64,000 nucleotides of DNA from Omphalotus guepiniiformis. Taxonomy: Eukaryota > Basidiomycota > Agaricomycetes > Agaricales > Omphalotaceae. The notes beneath the pieces are model-generated. The model was not told the origin of the DNA, made no database searches, and saw only the letters and a list, made by a program, of their open reading frames with translations. The DNA lies in the NCBI GenBank assembly GCA_028554645.1, contig JAQOOI010000021.1, positions 310,001 through 374,000 of the forward strand. Direction: 5' to 3'. The position numbers and the translations under genes were made by a program. Below are positions 45,508-57,420 of this stretch, in pieces. Within the stretch, counting starts at the first letter, position 1. The number at the start of each line of letters is the position of its first letter.

Positions 45508-45583
45508 TTCCACCATTTCCACCCTTCGTCTCCTCAGACTCACCCACCATCGCCATCGCCCATTCTCCTCAACCTCCCGCACA

Positions 45584-47660
45584 ATGGGTATCAAAGGCCT
45601 CACAGGGCTCATATCCGAGCATGCACCCGCCGCAATCAAAGAACACGACATCAAAACTCTTTTCGGTCGTAAAGTCGCCATCGACGCTTCAATGTCAATA
45701 TACCAATTCCTCATTGCAGTGAGACAAAGAGACGGAGAGATGTTGATGAATGATGCGGGTGATACTACGAGTCATTTGATGGGGTTCTTCTATAGGACTA
45801 TTAGGATTGTTGAGAATGGGATCAAACCTGCGTATGTGTTTGATGGGAAACCGCCGGAGTTGAAGAAGGGTGTGGTGAGTGCTATGTTTTGCTAGCGCGC
45901 CGCTCTGGGCGTTTTGTTTTTATTAGGAGGGCTGAGTATTTGTGCTTTGGTTTAGCTGTCGAAACGGTTCGCGAGACGTGAAGAGGCGAAGGAAGAGGGT
46001 GAAGAAGCGAAGGAGACTGGGACGGCGGAGGATGTGGATCGGTTCTCTAGACGGACGGTCAAAGTGACGAAACAGCATAATGAAGAATGTATAAAGCTCT
46101 TGAAACTTATGGGTATACCGGTCGTTGTCGTACGTGTTTCACCACCACGTCCGCCGTTTTACTAACCTTTTTTGCATTACAGGCACCATCCGAAGCAGAA
46201 GCTCAATGCGCAGAGTTAGCACGGGGTGGAAATGTGCGCTCGTCTCTCCATCATCTATTCTTTTCCTACATTGAAACACTATGTATAGGTCTATGCGGCA
46301 GGCTCAGAAGATATGGACACACTAACATTCAACGCGCCCATTCTGTTCCGCCATCTCACATTTTCTGAGGCGAAGAAACAACCTATAAGCGAGATTAACC
46401 TGAAGCTCGCGTTGGAAGGACTTGATATGGATATGGGTCAGGTTAGTTGCTTATTTATTCATTGTACACTTGACGCTGACGCTGACGTGTTCAACGCGCA
46501 GTTCATCGACCTATGTATCCTCCTCGGGTGTGATTACCTGGAACCTATTAAAGGCGTTGGACCGAAATCTGCGCTGAAACTTATTAGGGAGTATAAAGGT
46601 CTAAAGGGAGTTGTGAAGCATTTACGAGCAAAGTGTGTTTTTCCTCCCTCTGCCTCGCTGGTCTTGCTTCCGTACTCATTTGTTTCTCCGACCACGTCCC
46701 ACAGACAAGCCGAAAAACAAGCCGCAGCCGCCGCCGCCGCACGAGCTTCCTCTTCCTCTGAAGACGAAGCGGAGGATGAAGACGACGCAGCGGTTACCTC
46801 TGACATTGAACGTCCAGACGTCGACCCAGACGTAGCCGCAGACTCTGAAGCCGAAGCTGAAGAAGAAGAACCCAAACTAAAATCTAAACCCAAAACAAAA
46901 CCCAAACCCAAAACAAAAGCTACCAAGGCTGCTGGTTCGAAGAAGAAAGGAGGTGCTGGAGGTGGCGGGAAAGGTGGTGTTTTGATACCGGAGGAGTGGC
47001 CTTGGGAGGAAGCGAAGGGGTTGTTTGAGAAGCCTGATGTTGTACCCGCGGAACAGATTGAGGTGAGCGTCAAGAGCTGGGGAGGAAGAATAATTAATCT
47101 GATGCTCTCTGTCTAGTTGGAATGGAAGAACCCAGATATAGACGGACTCGTTCAGTTCCTCGTTGTCGAGAAAGGGTTCAAGTGAGTTCTTTTTCGTGGC
47201 TCTACATCTCTCTCTCAGTTCACTGATTATCTCCCCTCCCCTCCCCTCTCCCCTCCCTGCCTCGCCTCGGTACACTTAACACCCCACCTTTCATCGCCGG
47301 TACAAACAGCGAAGAACGGGTACGCAAAGGCGCCGAAAAGCTGCAAAAACATCTCAATGCGAAGCAGCAGGGGAGGTTGGATGGGTTTTTCACTGTTCAG
47401 GCGGCTAAACCTAAGCCGAAGGGGAAGGAGGAGGAGAAAGGCGCGGCGAAAGGGAAAGGCAAGGGGAGTGTGAAGGGCAAGGGCAAGGGGAAGGATGCGC
47501 AGGACAAGGATAAGGATAACGTGAAGAAGGGCGGGAAGCGGAAGGTGAGCTGCTCGATTTGTGGTGTGGAGGATGTGTGCTGACTCTGTGTCTTTTTCAG
47601 CAGGGAGAAGATGAAGATGAGGGGAGTACGAGAGGGAAGAAGGTGAAGACGAAGAAGTGA
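45584..47660 (+). CDS. FEN1: Flap endonuclease 1
   Basis: Nine exons (45584-45874, 45956-46129, 46183-46233, 46289-46441, 46502-46632, 46705-47062, 47117-47181, 47310-47544, 47601-47660) give 505 aa. The start [11 protein letters not shown] is the invariant FEN1 N-terminus, whose Gly2 contacts DNA. All metal ligands are visible: Asp34, Asp87, Glu159 and Glu161 (APSEAEAQC), Asp180 and Asp182 ([10 protein letters not shown]), Asp234 ([13 protein letters not shown]). A PCNA-interaction box QGRLDGFF sits at 428-435, followed by a Lys-rich tail. It removes 5' flaps in Okazaki-fragment maturation and long-patch base excision repair in the nucleus. The protein is about 100 residues longer than usual because of a low-complexity Ala/Glu/Lys insert at about 270-360, before [14 protein letters not shown]. 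An upstream in-frame ATG at 45497 exists but overlaps the promoter boxes. Confidence 0.96.
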
Positions 47661-47838
47661 TTTGAAGGGCGGTATTTGCATACGTGGAGGTCGAGTCGGA
47701 GCTGTGTCGTGTGTCTTGATCTTGTATTGTCATCTTTCTTGTATGTTATATATTTCGAACCAACGTATGTTTATATTCATAATCTTAGCTAGGGTCTAGT
47801 TTTATCTCAAATTCTTCTTGAATTTCAATACGTTGTAC

Positions 47839-50426
47839 ACATTGGGCCTTTTACAAGTATATGAACGAGCGCAATCAAAACAAGCCGAGTCATGTTCAAA
47901 CAGACGCAAGGAACGCATCGTAATAAACCTGCAGACCATCCAAAAGCCCGGCTTTCCTAGGTTGCCAACCCAACAACGCACGGGCGAGGTATGGTCGGAC
48001 GATACTTGTCGTACTTATCGCAGTCTCAAATACTAGACATCCCATACATCACCATCAGATTCGTAAGGATCGCATAAAAGTCAGACGGTTGAACTCACAA
48101 TTCGTAGGTTTCGTAATCTCATAAGGACCCTTGACACCCGAAACCTCTCCAAAACCGCATCAACACTTTCCGTAACATCATTCGCCGCATCGAATATCTT
48201 ATCCCCTGCAATCCCCGCCTTCTCCGCCGCCAGAAGATAAAGCTCCGCCAAATCATCTTGATGTACAAGTGCGAATCTAGCACCGGGTGTACCAGGCCAA
48301 GAAACCTTTCCCTCACTCTTGATCTTCCCAAACAGAATACTCAACAAAGACCCCGACCTCCCATAAACCAACGCAGGTCTAATAACAATTCCATTCACGA
48401 TCTCACTCCGTACGACTTCCTGCTCGAATGCGGGCCGCCAAGAAATCAGTTCGACTGGGTTCGTTATGGGTGTTGTATCGGTAACGATGTCGGTGCGATT
48501 TTCACTGTGAACCCAGGTACCTGATGTATATATGTATGTGAGTTTTGGTGCGTTTTGGGGACGGAGGGTTGATATGGCTGTTGTGGTTGATTTGAGAATG
48601 GAGGGTTGGAGTATGGAGGGTTGGATTGTGGATACGTTGGGTTCTCCGCGAATGGCTTCGATTATGACATCGAGGGTTGGGATGAGGGAGTGCCAGGTTG
48701 TTGATTCGGTGGTGCATACGATTGGAATTACTGTGTGTAGGGGGTGGAGGTGATTGGACGAGGGGGGATCTCAGCGGTTATGGGGTATTATCGAGGCAAC
48801 TCACTTTCGTTCGCAGCTAGCTGCTTGGCTTTTTCATCCGAATGAGTTTGACCGTAGACGACGTGTCCTGCTCTGCTTAACGCTTGAGCGATGGGGAACC
48901 CAATGAATCCAGATGCGCTGCGATGGTTGGTAAGTAACTCGATGAGTTGATTTGGTTCCCTCGAACGCAACGCTCACCCGAATACTAATACTTTCATTGC
49001 TATCGTTTAAAGAAAACACAAGTTCTGGTTCTAATTCTGGTTCAAGTTGTCAAGAGAGGTGGGTAGGAAGTTTGAGCTGGAGACACGTACGTCTGAGGGG
49101 TTATGCTTATATACTATATCCCTCACTCGTAGACACGATAGATGTACATGGGAATGGGAACACACTCAACCCACGGCGAGGGTACTCTTCCAAAATACAC
49201 AAATATTTCATCAAAGCGGTACCATTGATCGCTGTGAGATTGGGAAAGAATAGTGGGAGACCCACTTCTTTCCGAAAGGACCCATCTGATTACACTATGT
49301 AGTTGATTTGAATCTAGATACTAACAAATCTCAGGTGTAAGAGACACGTATATCTCAAATGCACAATACAAATCGCGCCATCATAGTTCAGGAACTGTCA
49401 TTGCTAGTTCGACTCGGAGTAAGTTTGAGTCAGACTCCAGACCTACCTAGTATGTTCTCAGTGATTCTCATCTACTTCTTAGGTATCAGGAGGAAAGGTT
49501 ATTGGAAGGAAGAGAAGTGAGGATGTGGCTCAAAGCACCTTTCTATCAATCCACTGTTTAGCACAATGAGAATCCGGTAAGAACTTGTGCAAATGTGATA
49601 CAAATTGATTGATAGGATTTTCCACAGAATACAATTAAGAATACACTTCCAATATCACTCAATAAAGTTTTGTATGCAAATAAAGCAAGAAAGACTCCGG
49701 ACAACCAACTAGAAAGAAAGTGTGTAAATAACTGGTATGTAGAATTTCCACGAAGTGGTGTTGCACAGTAAGTTCTCTAAGAAGAGGTCTATGTGCACAG
49801 TGCAGTACATATAATTCAATAAGGCTATTGGAGACTCTATTGAGAAATTTCTCCTACTACTATCTATTGAAACCATACTTTTTGCTTCTTCTCTGTACTG
49901 TCTTCAGCATTATCCTCTCCTTTCTCACCGTTATCCCTCTTTCTTTTTCTTTTCTGTCCCTTCTCTTCCTCTCCTCCAGTATTCTCCTGCAACATAATTT
50001 CTGCTTCTTCCTCCTTAACTGTCTTCTGGCTCTTACCCTCCATCTCTGCAAAGCTCTTAGCAGTACTCTCCTCACTAGCCCACTTCACTCCAAGCTGCTC
50101 CCACTTCTCCTGCACTTTCTTATCCCATTCACCCTCCCAAATTTCCTTCAAGTCCTCTGGATACTTATCATCAAACATGGCATGAGTGCCATCCTTCACA
50201 TTCCTAGCAGCAAGATCAGGTCCCTTCTGTAGAATCACCTTCATCACAGAATCAAATGCTGGCTTAAGGGAAGCAGCCATGCCTGCTTCAGTCCCATCCT
50301 CAAGGACCCCAAGAACCTTGGCCTTGCCAAAGAACTTGGCAAGGTCACCTAGCTTTGAAACACACATCTGAACAATCTTCTCAGCCTCCTGATCTTTCAC
50401 AATCTGTTCAATCATCCCATCCTTCA
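47839..50426 (-). repeat. Left arm of a 2.5-kb inverted duplication
   Basis: Read on the minus strand, this matches 60567-63047 nearly throughout, with scattered substitutions and small indels. It contains the 3' end of the 916-aa gene, its downstream spacer and an epimerase-like gene. The outer limit is near ACATTGG at 47839 and the inner limit at CCTTCA (50421-50426). Confidence 0.9.
47896..48997 (-). pseudogene. NAD(P)-binding epimerase-like gene, frameshifted copy
   Basis: Same exon structure as the intact gene at 61875-62990: exon 1 48997-48978 (MKVLVFG), exon 2 48917-48805 (ASGFIGFPIAQALSRAGHVVY), exon 3 from 48730. The Rossmann GxxGxxG (GASGFIG) and the YTSGTWVH and IVIRPALVYGRSGSLL stretches are intact. 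At about 48147 ten bases present in the other copy (CTGGTGGAGG) are missing, shifting the frame 250 bp before the native stop. The read-through protein ends early in unrelated residues. The loss lies between AGG repeats, consistent with replication slippage. A shortened protein with an aberrant tail could still be made. Confidence 0.85.
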
Positions 50427-52843
50427 TAGGTTGCTGTTCAGGAAGTTCTTGAGAAATCCACTTGAATCTGATACACTTGTAGTGTTTCATTTCATCTCCC
50501 TTCTCTATCTCACTCATGGCAATCTTGTAGAAGACTTGATATCCAGTGGTTCCAGAAAGAACAGGCATTAGCTTCTGTTTGAGAAGAAGCAGCCTAGCAC
50601 TAGCCTTGATGATCTTTTCATGATATTGCCTGTCCATAGTGCCTTTGGGTGAAGTCATCCAGTTGAAAGAAGACCAGCTGACCAACTTGAGCAAAGACTG
50701 GTAGATAAAAGGAGTGGTTTCTGGGTTTTTATCAAGATGGGAAGGAGGTGAAGGCATTTGCCTGGGATGAATGTTTAGCTTGGAGAATGGAGGTAGATCT
50801 TTATCCCTGTGAATCATCTTCATGTATCTGTCACAGTATGCAGCCCATTCTGGTAGAAGATCCCTCAGCATCTCACAGGACTTCTTGAACTCCTCAAGGT
50901 CAGGATCTTGACACCCAGGATATAGTCTTCCAACCTGCTTGAAGAGATCTGTGCAGCTATCCTCCACTTCACAGAGTGCAGAAAACCTAGACTCCACAAA
51001 TAATACCAGGAGTCTGTTGCCCAAAGCTTTTACTTCTGGGCTAATAGTCACTGGAAGAGGACTTCCAATCCACTTGTCAGTCTTCTGGTAGAGCCTTCCC
51101 TTGCTATACTCCAGATGATACAGAAGACCTTCAAGATAATTGGTAAAAGGTGGAACAGTCTCTCCAGCCTTGCTGCTTGCTCTAAAATCAAGCCATGCTT
51201 CCAGCCCTGGTGCCAACAGCATACATGTCATCTTGACACTATTGCCAACAGGCTGCCATTGACTGATCAAGGCTTGAAAGAAAGCAGGACACATTAAAGG
51301 CCATCTGTGACCCATGGCATAGTCTCCATTTCTGAAGAATCCTGGCTTCAAGCAAGTCTGAACTTTGTCAATCACCTGAGGCCAAGCTTTCTTGTGTTCA
51401 AGATTGCTGTCACTATCAGCCAAAGCCAAGAGGCTTTTGATCAATTTGGTTCTGTACTTGGTAAAGGCTGTCTTCCAGATAGAAGAGGAAGATTGTCCAA
51501 AACACATGAAGTGGGTTTTGAGATGTTCAGTGAAGGCTTTCTCTGCAGCCTCCATGACTTGATGTCCAATTAAAGAAAGGGTCTCCACTGCATCTTTCCA
51601 TGACTTTGTGGTAGTGTTTCTCCAATCCTCCAGAGATTCTGAGTCACTAGTCTGAGTGGGGAAGTTGAAAGGGAAAACCTTCTCCACAAAATCATAAAAC
51701 TCTAGCCCACTCTCAGCAATAAGCTTGACAATCCCAAAGAACTTGTCATGATCTTGGATCATACACTTTGGTGATATCCCAGATTTCTGAAATACTGGGT
51801 ATGTCCAGAGTTTGACAAGTAAAGGGACTACTGCTGGATATCTTTGTAGCAGAGTAATGGTTTCATTGTCATTAAGCCTTTGAGTAACACCAAGTTTCTT
51901 GACAAACTTGGTGTCTAGGTCAAATTTGCTTAGTGCAAGAGCTTTGAGAATCTTGGACAAGTGGAGAGCAGGACTGGAAGAGGAGGGATATGTGTTGGAG
52001 CTGATGGAAAGCCAGAATTTGGTGATTTGTTCTTGCTCAACATCTTTCTCGAGAGTTTCTAGCAGAGAAAACATGAAATACAATTAGCTAGAGAAGAGCT
52101 TATTGAGTAAATCACATACCTGTTTTCAAGTCCAAGAGAACATTATAACACAACCCATGAAAAAAGAGTGAATTCAATTAGCTATATTCAAGCTTGCTGA
52201 AGCAGAAAAGAAATCACTGCACTCACTCTTGTTAATAAAAGCAACAAGCCAAGTCCCTTTAACCTTCAATATATCCTCCAACTTCTCCAACTCCATGATC
52301 TTTTCCTTACTCAGAATCCTCTTTCCCTTCAACTCATTATACACCTTCAAGGTATCCTTCAAAATGATCTTCATATCAACTATCTTTTGATGTCCAGATA
52401 GACCTTCAACCTCTATACCACTAGCACTTTTACTCCAGATTACTTGCTTGAAAGGTGCTTTCATGGATAGAGAGGAAAGATTTAGAGCAGATGGATCTGT
52501 GGATATGGTGATGGCATGAGATGGGTTGAACCTTTCACTATCCTCCACTGGGATGTTAACGGTAGGAATTTGCGGTGGCAGTGGTTGGAGATCACAAGTC
52601 CATTTTAAGCTAGGCCCATTGATGAACTTGTCACTGTCTGGCAGCATCAAAACGAAGTTTGCAATGCTGTATCCGAGGAGATGTTGCTTAGGGACTAAGC
52701 TTTCTCCGGGTGAATTGGTACTAGGCAACTAAAAGCATTCAAGTGAGTGAGTTTGAAGATTTTGAATAAGACAGATAGAGCCGGCATACCTTTTTATCAG
52801 CCTTGCTAGTAGTACTAGTACTACCTTTTGATGGCTTGGACAT
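49864..52843 (-). CDS. Unrecognised 916-aa protein with basic nuclear-type C-terminus
   Basis: Three exons (52843-52790, 52728-52227, 52058-49864) join in frame to 916 aa; a tiny extra exon near 52100 cannot be excluded. I do not recognise a family. The N-terminal 185 residues are mixed alpha/beta with a helical stretch (KVYNELKGKRILSKEKIMEL). The middle (about 190-700) is helix-rich with several Trp/Phe-dense segments (GHRWPLMCPAFFQALISQW). The last 80 residues are strongly charged, with EEEKGQKRKRKRDNGEKGED, a probable nuclear localisation signal, ending KKQKVWFQ. Unlike its neighbours it has few introns, and codon choice is plainer. The final 175 codons are also present as a separate copy at 60567-61108 in the inverted arm. 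No transposase or nuclease motif was seen. Confidence 0.75.
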
Positions 52844-53285
52844 TGTCACAAAGTTTGCGGTACCGGCGGTGGAGTGAGACAGGTGGAAATGTGTGTGGGG
52901 GTGTATGAGGAAGAACGCGGAAAAGAACTGAAAGGATCTTTTATTTTGATGGTTTTTATATCTGCTGTGAACAATGGATTATTCAGAACCGTGGCACGAA
53001 TCGTGTGGATACAATGATGGTGGACGATACAATGGGTGTGCCAGAGTAGACAAAGTAGACACAATAGGTGTGGACTAAAACACAATTCGAATTACTGTAC
53101 GCGTACAGGATACAACGACTCGGAATCTTATGTGAGCTTAGACAACGTTAAAATTGTACCGTATCGGATGAAAACGTATTCAAAGCAAGCAGTAAGTAAG
53201 GAAATCTATATCTAATACCAAGTACCAAGTACCACGCGCTAAACCTTCCTTCGAATCATCACCAACTCATTCATTCATTCAAATC
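52844..53285. other. Intergenic, no gene seen
   Basis: About 440 bp between the start of the 916-aa gene and the stop of the hydrolase gene. No recognised element. Confidence 0.5.
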
Positions 53286-55417
53286 TCATAACCCCTGTAA
53301 CATCCCAGGCTCCATCCTAACCTCCGACCCATCCACCAAATCCCCACTCCCAATCTCCTTACATCCAAGTCCTTCCCTTCCACCAACATCCCTCAACCAT
53401 CCTTCCTTATCAACATACACCCCAATATCAGAATCAGAATCCCCGGTATGTTCATCGTATACAACATCCCTTCCAAACGCACTAAGCCACTCCAAAACAG
53501 GTCTCGTCATCCACCTCTTCAACTTCCTCCTTTCCTTTCCTTGCCCTACACCCCTTACACCCTTCTCCTCATTCTTCCCATCCCCATCCCCATCCACATG
53601 CCCCTTCGGATCCCGATCCCCCTCCTCAAACCACCCAAGATGCCCACCACCCCTCGTACAACAAACAACAGTCCACCCATTCCCAACCTCCTCCTCTCCC
53701 ATCGGTACATGCCTAACAACAGGATCATCATCCGCATTAATCGCCAAAAGCGGTTTCCTAACCCTCGGTAAAACATGATGACTCGATGCCCATTTATAAT
53801 ATGCCGAAGACGTAGGTAGTGGCATTATGGGTGGTGCACCACCTGCGACTCGGGTGAATGTTGAGTCGAATTGTTCGAGTGTTGGGGAGGAGAGGGAGAG
53901 GGCTTTGTGGAGGGCGGTTATGACTAGGGTGTCGTGTGTGGGTGAAAGAGAGGGTGAAGGGGAGGGGGAGGGGGAGGGTGAATCTGAAGGGGAGGGTGAA
54001 GGGGATGAGAGAGACAAGTAGTGCCGTTTGAGAAGTCGAAGAAGGTTATTCGCCATTCCTTTTGAATAAACATATCTCCCAAATAACGTAGCTTCTAATC
54101 TGTACACAAACCGTTAACCTTAATCACATAACCAGATAAACAAAAAAAAAAACTCACGCATCACTATTCCTCTGCAAATCCCAAGGCTGCACACCCACAC
54201 CATCCCCCCAAATCAATCAATAAACCAATCAGTCTCGAAAACATCCCCAAAAACACACGAAACAAAAAACACAAACTCACACATCCAACCGCACACCCCG
54301 CAACCAACCTACTACTCTCACCTTCCTCAGCAAGATACCTCACAACCACATTAGCTCCAAGTGAAAATCCCAACCCTAAAAGTGGCGCTTTAGGGTATTT
54401 CTCCTTGATATACGTTAATGCAACACGGAGATCATCTGTCCAGCCTGCAGAGTAGAGCTGTTTGGATGTTATCGGTACTCCTGCGCCTGCAGATGGTTGG
54501 TTGTTAGTCCGAATGAACTATGTGGATTATGGTATGGGGGATGTGATGTATGGGGAAGGTGGTAGTGGTACGCACATCCACGAAAATTAACAACAACAGC
54601 TCGATACCCCAACCCTCCTTCTTCAACCGGCCTACACGCCGGTGAGAGAATTGCTCTAACGTAAGCTTCGTAGGATCCTAATAGACGGTTACACGGTTGA
54701 ATCAGTTCATCTTCAAAGCAAAGCTACAGGAAAGAGACGAACTCACCTCCAGTCAAACCATGCATAACAACAATCAACGGCGTATCATCCTTTTCCTTGT
54801 GTGGATCAACGACATCACCATCATCTTGTATAGGTGGTGTGAAATCTAATCCTCTGAAGTCGTTCAGAGGTTCGCGAACTTGTGAGCGGGAGGCGAGGTA
54901 AGGTAAAGCCGCCAATTCGCAAAGGGCTTACAATGTACCACCATCCATCAACCGAAGATACGTTCTACATCCCACAAATACATCAGCTCAAAAACCCCGA
55001 AACCCACCCTCTCGAAAGACTTTCGAGCACACTCACCTACTATAAACAACCCTATCAACCCTCGTAAAATCCCCCACAACACAATAAAGCGTCTGTAAAT
55101 GCCCACTACAACACCACCCACACCACACCCACACCTTTCATCAGTTCCCACCCCAAACTGATTTAAAGCATTCGCATTAACACTCACTTAAACAACCACC
55201 AAGGAGCCCTAAACTCCTCCCACAAACTAGGACATCGACTCTCCACAACTTTTCTCAAATCACACATCGTCACTGTCCTCCCCTTCAAGTTCCCAAGCCC
55301 AGATCCCGTCGTGGTTCGAAGATTAACCTCGGCGGGTACATCAGGAAAGTATATCTCTGATTTATTCCCCTTACCCCGCGTATTCGTATTCGTATTCGTA
55401 CTTAAATACGCTCCCAT
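53286..55417 (-). CDS. YheT/Eht1-type alpha/beta hydrolase
   Basis: Eight exons (55417-55188, 55105-55037, 54964-54932, 54853-54747, 54677-54576, 54486-54281, 54186-54158, 54099-53286) encode 529 aa. The family landmarks are VVMHGLTGG (oxyanion region), VVVNFRGCAGVPITSKQLYS, AGWTDDLRVAL, the nucleophile elbow GLGFSLGAN with Ser222, the acid INADDDPVV and the catalytic His in RGGGHLGWFE. Relatives include yeast Eht1/Eeb1, medium-chain fatty-acid ethyl-ester synthase/esterases, and bacterial YheT. The start is MGAYLST; Gly2 could be N-myristoylated, which is inference. A Ser-Pro repeat (PSPSPSDSPSPSPSPSPS) and an acidic Lys/Gly-rich stretch interrupt the C-terminal half and lengthen the protein. 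Upstream GC-rich repeats encode Arg-Val runs that are probably leader, not protein. Confidence 0.9.
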
Positions 55418-56052
55418 TTTCTTTACCAGAATACTATTCCTTACCCGAACCCGAACACGAACACGGACGCGGACGAGGGCGGTGGTGCACGAACTAGAGA
55501 AGAAGGAGGAAAAGGTGGTGGTGGTGGTGGAGGTAACAAACAGAGTTGTGTTGTACAGACATCGGGCGACGGGCACCGGGCACGCAGTGACAATAGTAAG
55601 GGTGAGGTGATTTCAGTTTTGATCGGTAAGAAGCAAAGACCGCGAGGCGCAAGGTTTACTTACGATAAGTTACGTCAGCGCCGGGTATCTTTTATCCCGG
55701 GTACCGGAGAGGCCTTTGCTGCTTTGACCCTCGACCTCTTTCGACTGTTCGACATGCACAAAGTATAAACGATAACATACGAACGCGTTGAGACGCGAAT
55801 ATAATATTATGGTATACACACGCAATGAGCAATTCAATAAATTTGAGATGAGTTTAAGATGAGTCAAGGTTTGATATATACACTGTGTTAAACCGTGATA
55901 AATGATACGGATGAGGGATGTCGATGAGGATGCACGATGAATAGAATGTAGAACGTAAACAGAATAAATCAAAAGGTTGAACAACGGGGTATACCCCGCC
56001 CAACGCTCCTCCCCCTCCCCTCCCCCAAGGCACCACACCCTCCCTGCCTCCC
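55418..56052. other. Intergenic, no gene seen
   Basis: About 635 bp holding the hydrolase promoter (including CGAACAC/CGGACGC short repeats near 55440-55480) and the 3' flank of the next gene. No gene recognised. Confidence 0.5.
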
Positions 56053-57420
56053 TCACCCAAACAAAACATAAAAAACACAAAGCAAACCAACAACACTCAA
56101 AACCTTTCCAATTAAAAGTCTCCCTTCCAGCTCTGCTTGCTCTTGTTCTTCACGCCCTATCAGTCCTACGTGTCCCACCCCCTTGACAGCGACAGCGCCA
56201 GAGCCAGCCCCAACCTTCTCATCCCGCGCAGCCGCTACCGTAAACGTAGATACGGAGGCGGAGTCAGCACCAGCACCAGACGAAGGAACAAGCACAGAAT
56301 ACGCCCTCCCCCTCGCCTGCGTAAACACAGGCCCAGGCCTAGGCGTCAACGAAGGCGATAACCTAGGCGTGGGCGTACCAACAGGCGTAAACGCAGGTGT
56401 AGATGCAGGTGCAGGAGCTAAATCCAACAAATTCAGGTCCGCGTCTGCGTCTGCTGAGGTGTGGGTATCGGGATGCGCGGGGGTATGAGAAAATTTACAA
56501 TCGGAGGAGGAGGCGGAGGCGGAAGGGAGGAATGGGTCTTTGGCGAAGGAGGGATGGGAAGGCGGACGAGGGTACGGAAGTGAGGGATAAGAACAGACGA
56601 GTTCAACCGAACCATCTGGAGACGTTGACGTCGACGTTGGAGTTGACGATTCCGAGAACGGCGAGGTCGACGAGTGGGAGGAGGAAGACGACGTAGGGGA
56701 AGAAGGGGAGGAAGAAGAAGAACGAGCAGAAAACGTCCGCGTTGTATCTAAACGACACCCCTCAAGTAACGCCTCGCATACACTCTTCTTAGGCGTCGCG
56801 TTCACCCCAACACCGACACCAGCAATCCCAGCTCGAACAGGCGAAGGCGCGAGTATAGGAATCGGTTTGGAGTCGTTCTTGAAATTCGAAACATCACTCG
56901 CTCGTCCTCTCGGCGGCGACAGCGACTGCAAACCAAAAGGCGGGTCATACGAACCATCCACCAACTGAGACTCCGCCAATAACTTCTTACGAAGTATATC
57001 GAACGGATCTACCTCTCCTCCTTCTCCATATCCTTCTCCTTCATCAAGAAACTCATCCTCCTCAACACCTAGATTGAGCATACCAAGCTCTGAATCGTAT
57101 TCAGGGTCCAGTTCCGATGTATATAGTGGGATTTCTATCGGGGTATATAGGTGGGATGTAAGGGCGTGTTAGCGTGCCATGCATTTCGTGTGAGGAGGGG
57201 AGGGGGAAGGGGACATACCTTCGTCGTCGTCGACGTCAAATTTCTCAGGAATGAACTCCACGGGCTCGGATATCTCTGAAACATCCCTAGCAAAACCATA
57301 CCCGGGAGAACCTTTCATACTCCTCGTCGTTCCAACGAGCCCTTGGTTAAATGCAACTCCACTATCGTTCTGAGTCCGTGTTGGTGTCGGCGTACGTGGC
57401 CCTGTTCGTATAATGTTCAT
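56053..57420 (-). CDS. Low-complexity tail-anchored protein of unknown function
   Basis: Two exons (57420-57219, 57134-56053) give 427 aa starting MNIIRTGPRTPTPTRTQNDS. No domain is recognised. A conserved-looking acidic segment (GVEEDEFLDEGEG, VDPFDILRKKLLAESQLVDG) is followed by long Ser-, Pro-, Ala- and Asp-rich runs (SSSSSPSSPTSSSSSHSSTS). The last 21 residues, LLIGKVLSVVGLLCVFYVLF, are a single hydrophobic segment ending at the C-terminus, which would make it a tail-anchored membrane protein facing the cytosol. Codon use is C/G-rich and repetitive. The short intron at 57218-57135 is GT-AG and closes the frame. Confidence 0.7.

Noticed and set aside
45497..45583. N-terminal mitochondrial presequence on FEN1
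   Set aside because: An in-frame ATG gives an Arg/Ser-rich extension, but the codons overlap the ACGCGT boxes and the invari­ant FEN1 start MGIKGL follows. It is kept only as an unproved alternative start.
46534..47073. Antisense Ser-rich frame over FEN1
   Set aside because: It mirrors the low-complexity Glu/Lys insert of FEN1 and has no independent support.
55441..55576. Arg-Val repeat N-terminus on the YheT-type hydrolase
   Set aside because: It would need a non-ATG start and consists of a GC-rich microsatellite; the ATG at 55417 gives a normal start.
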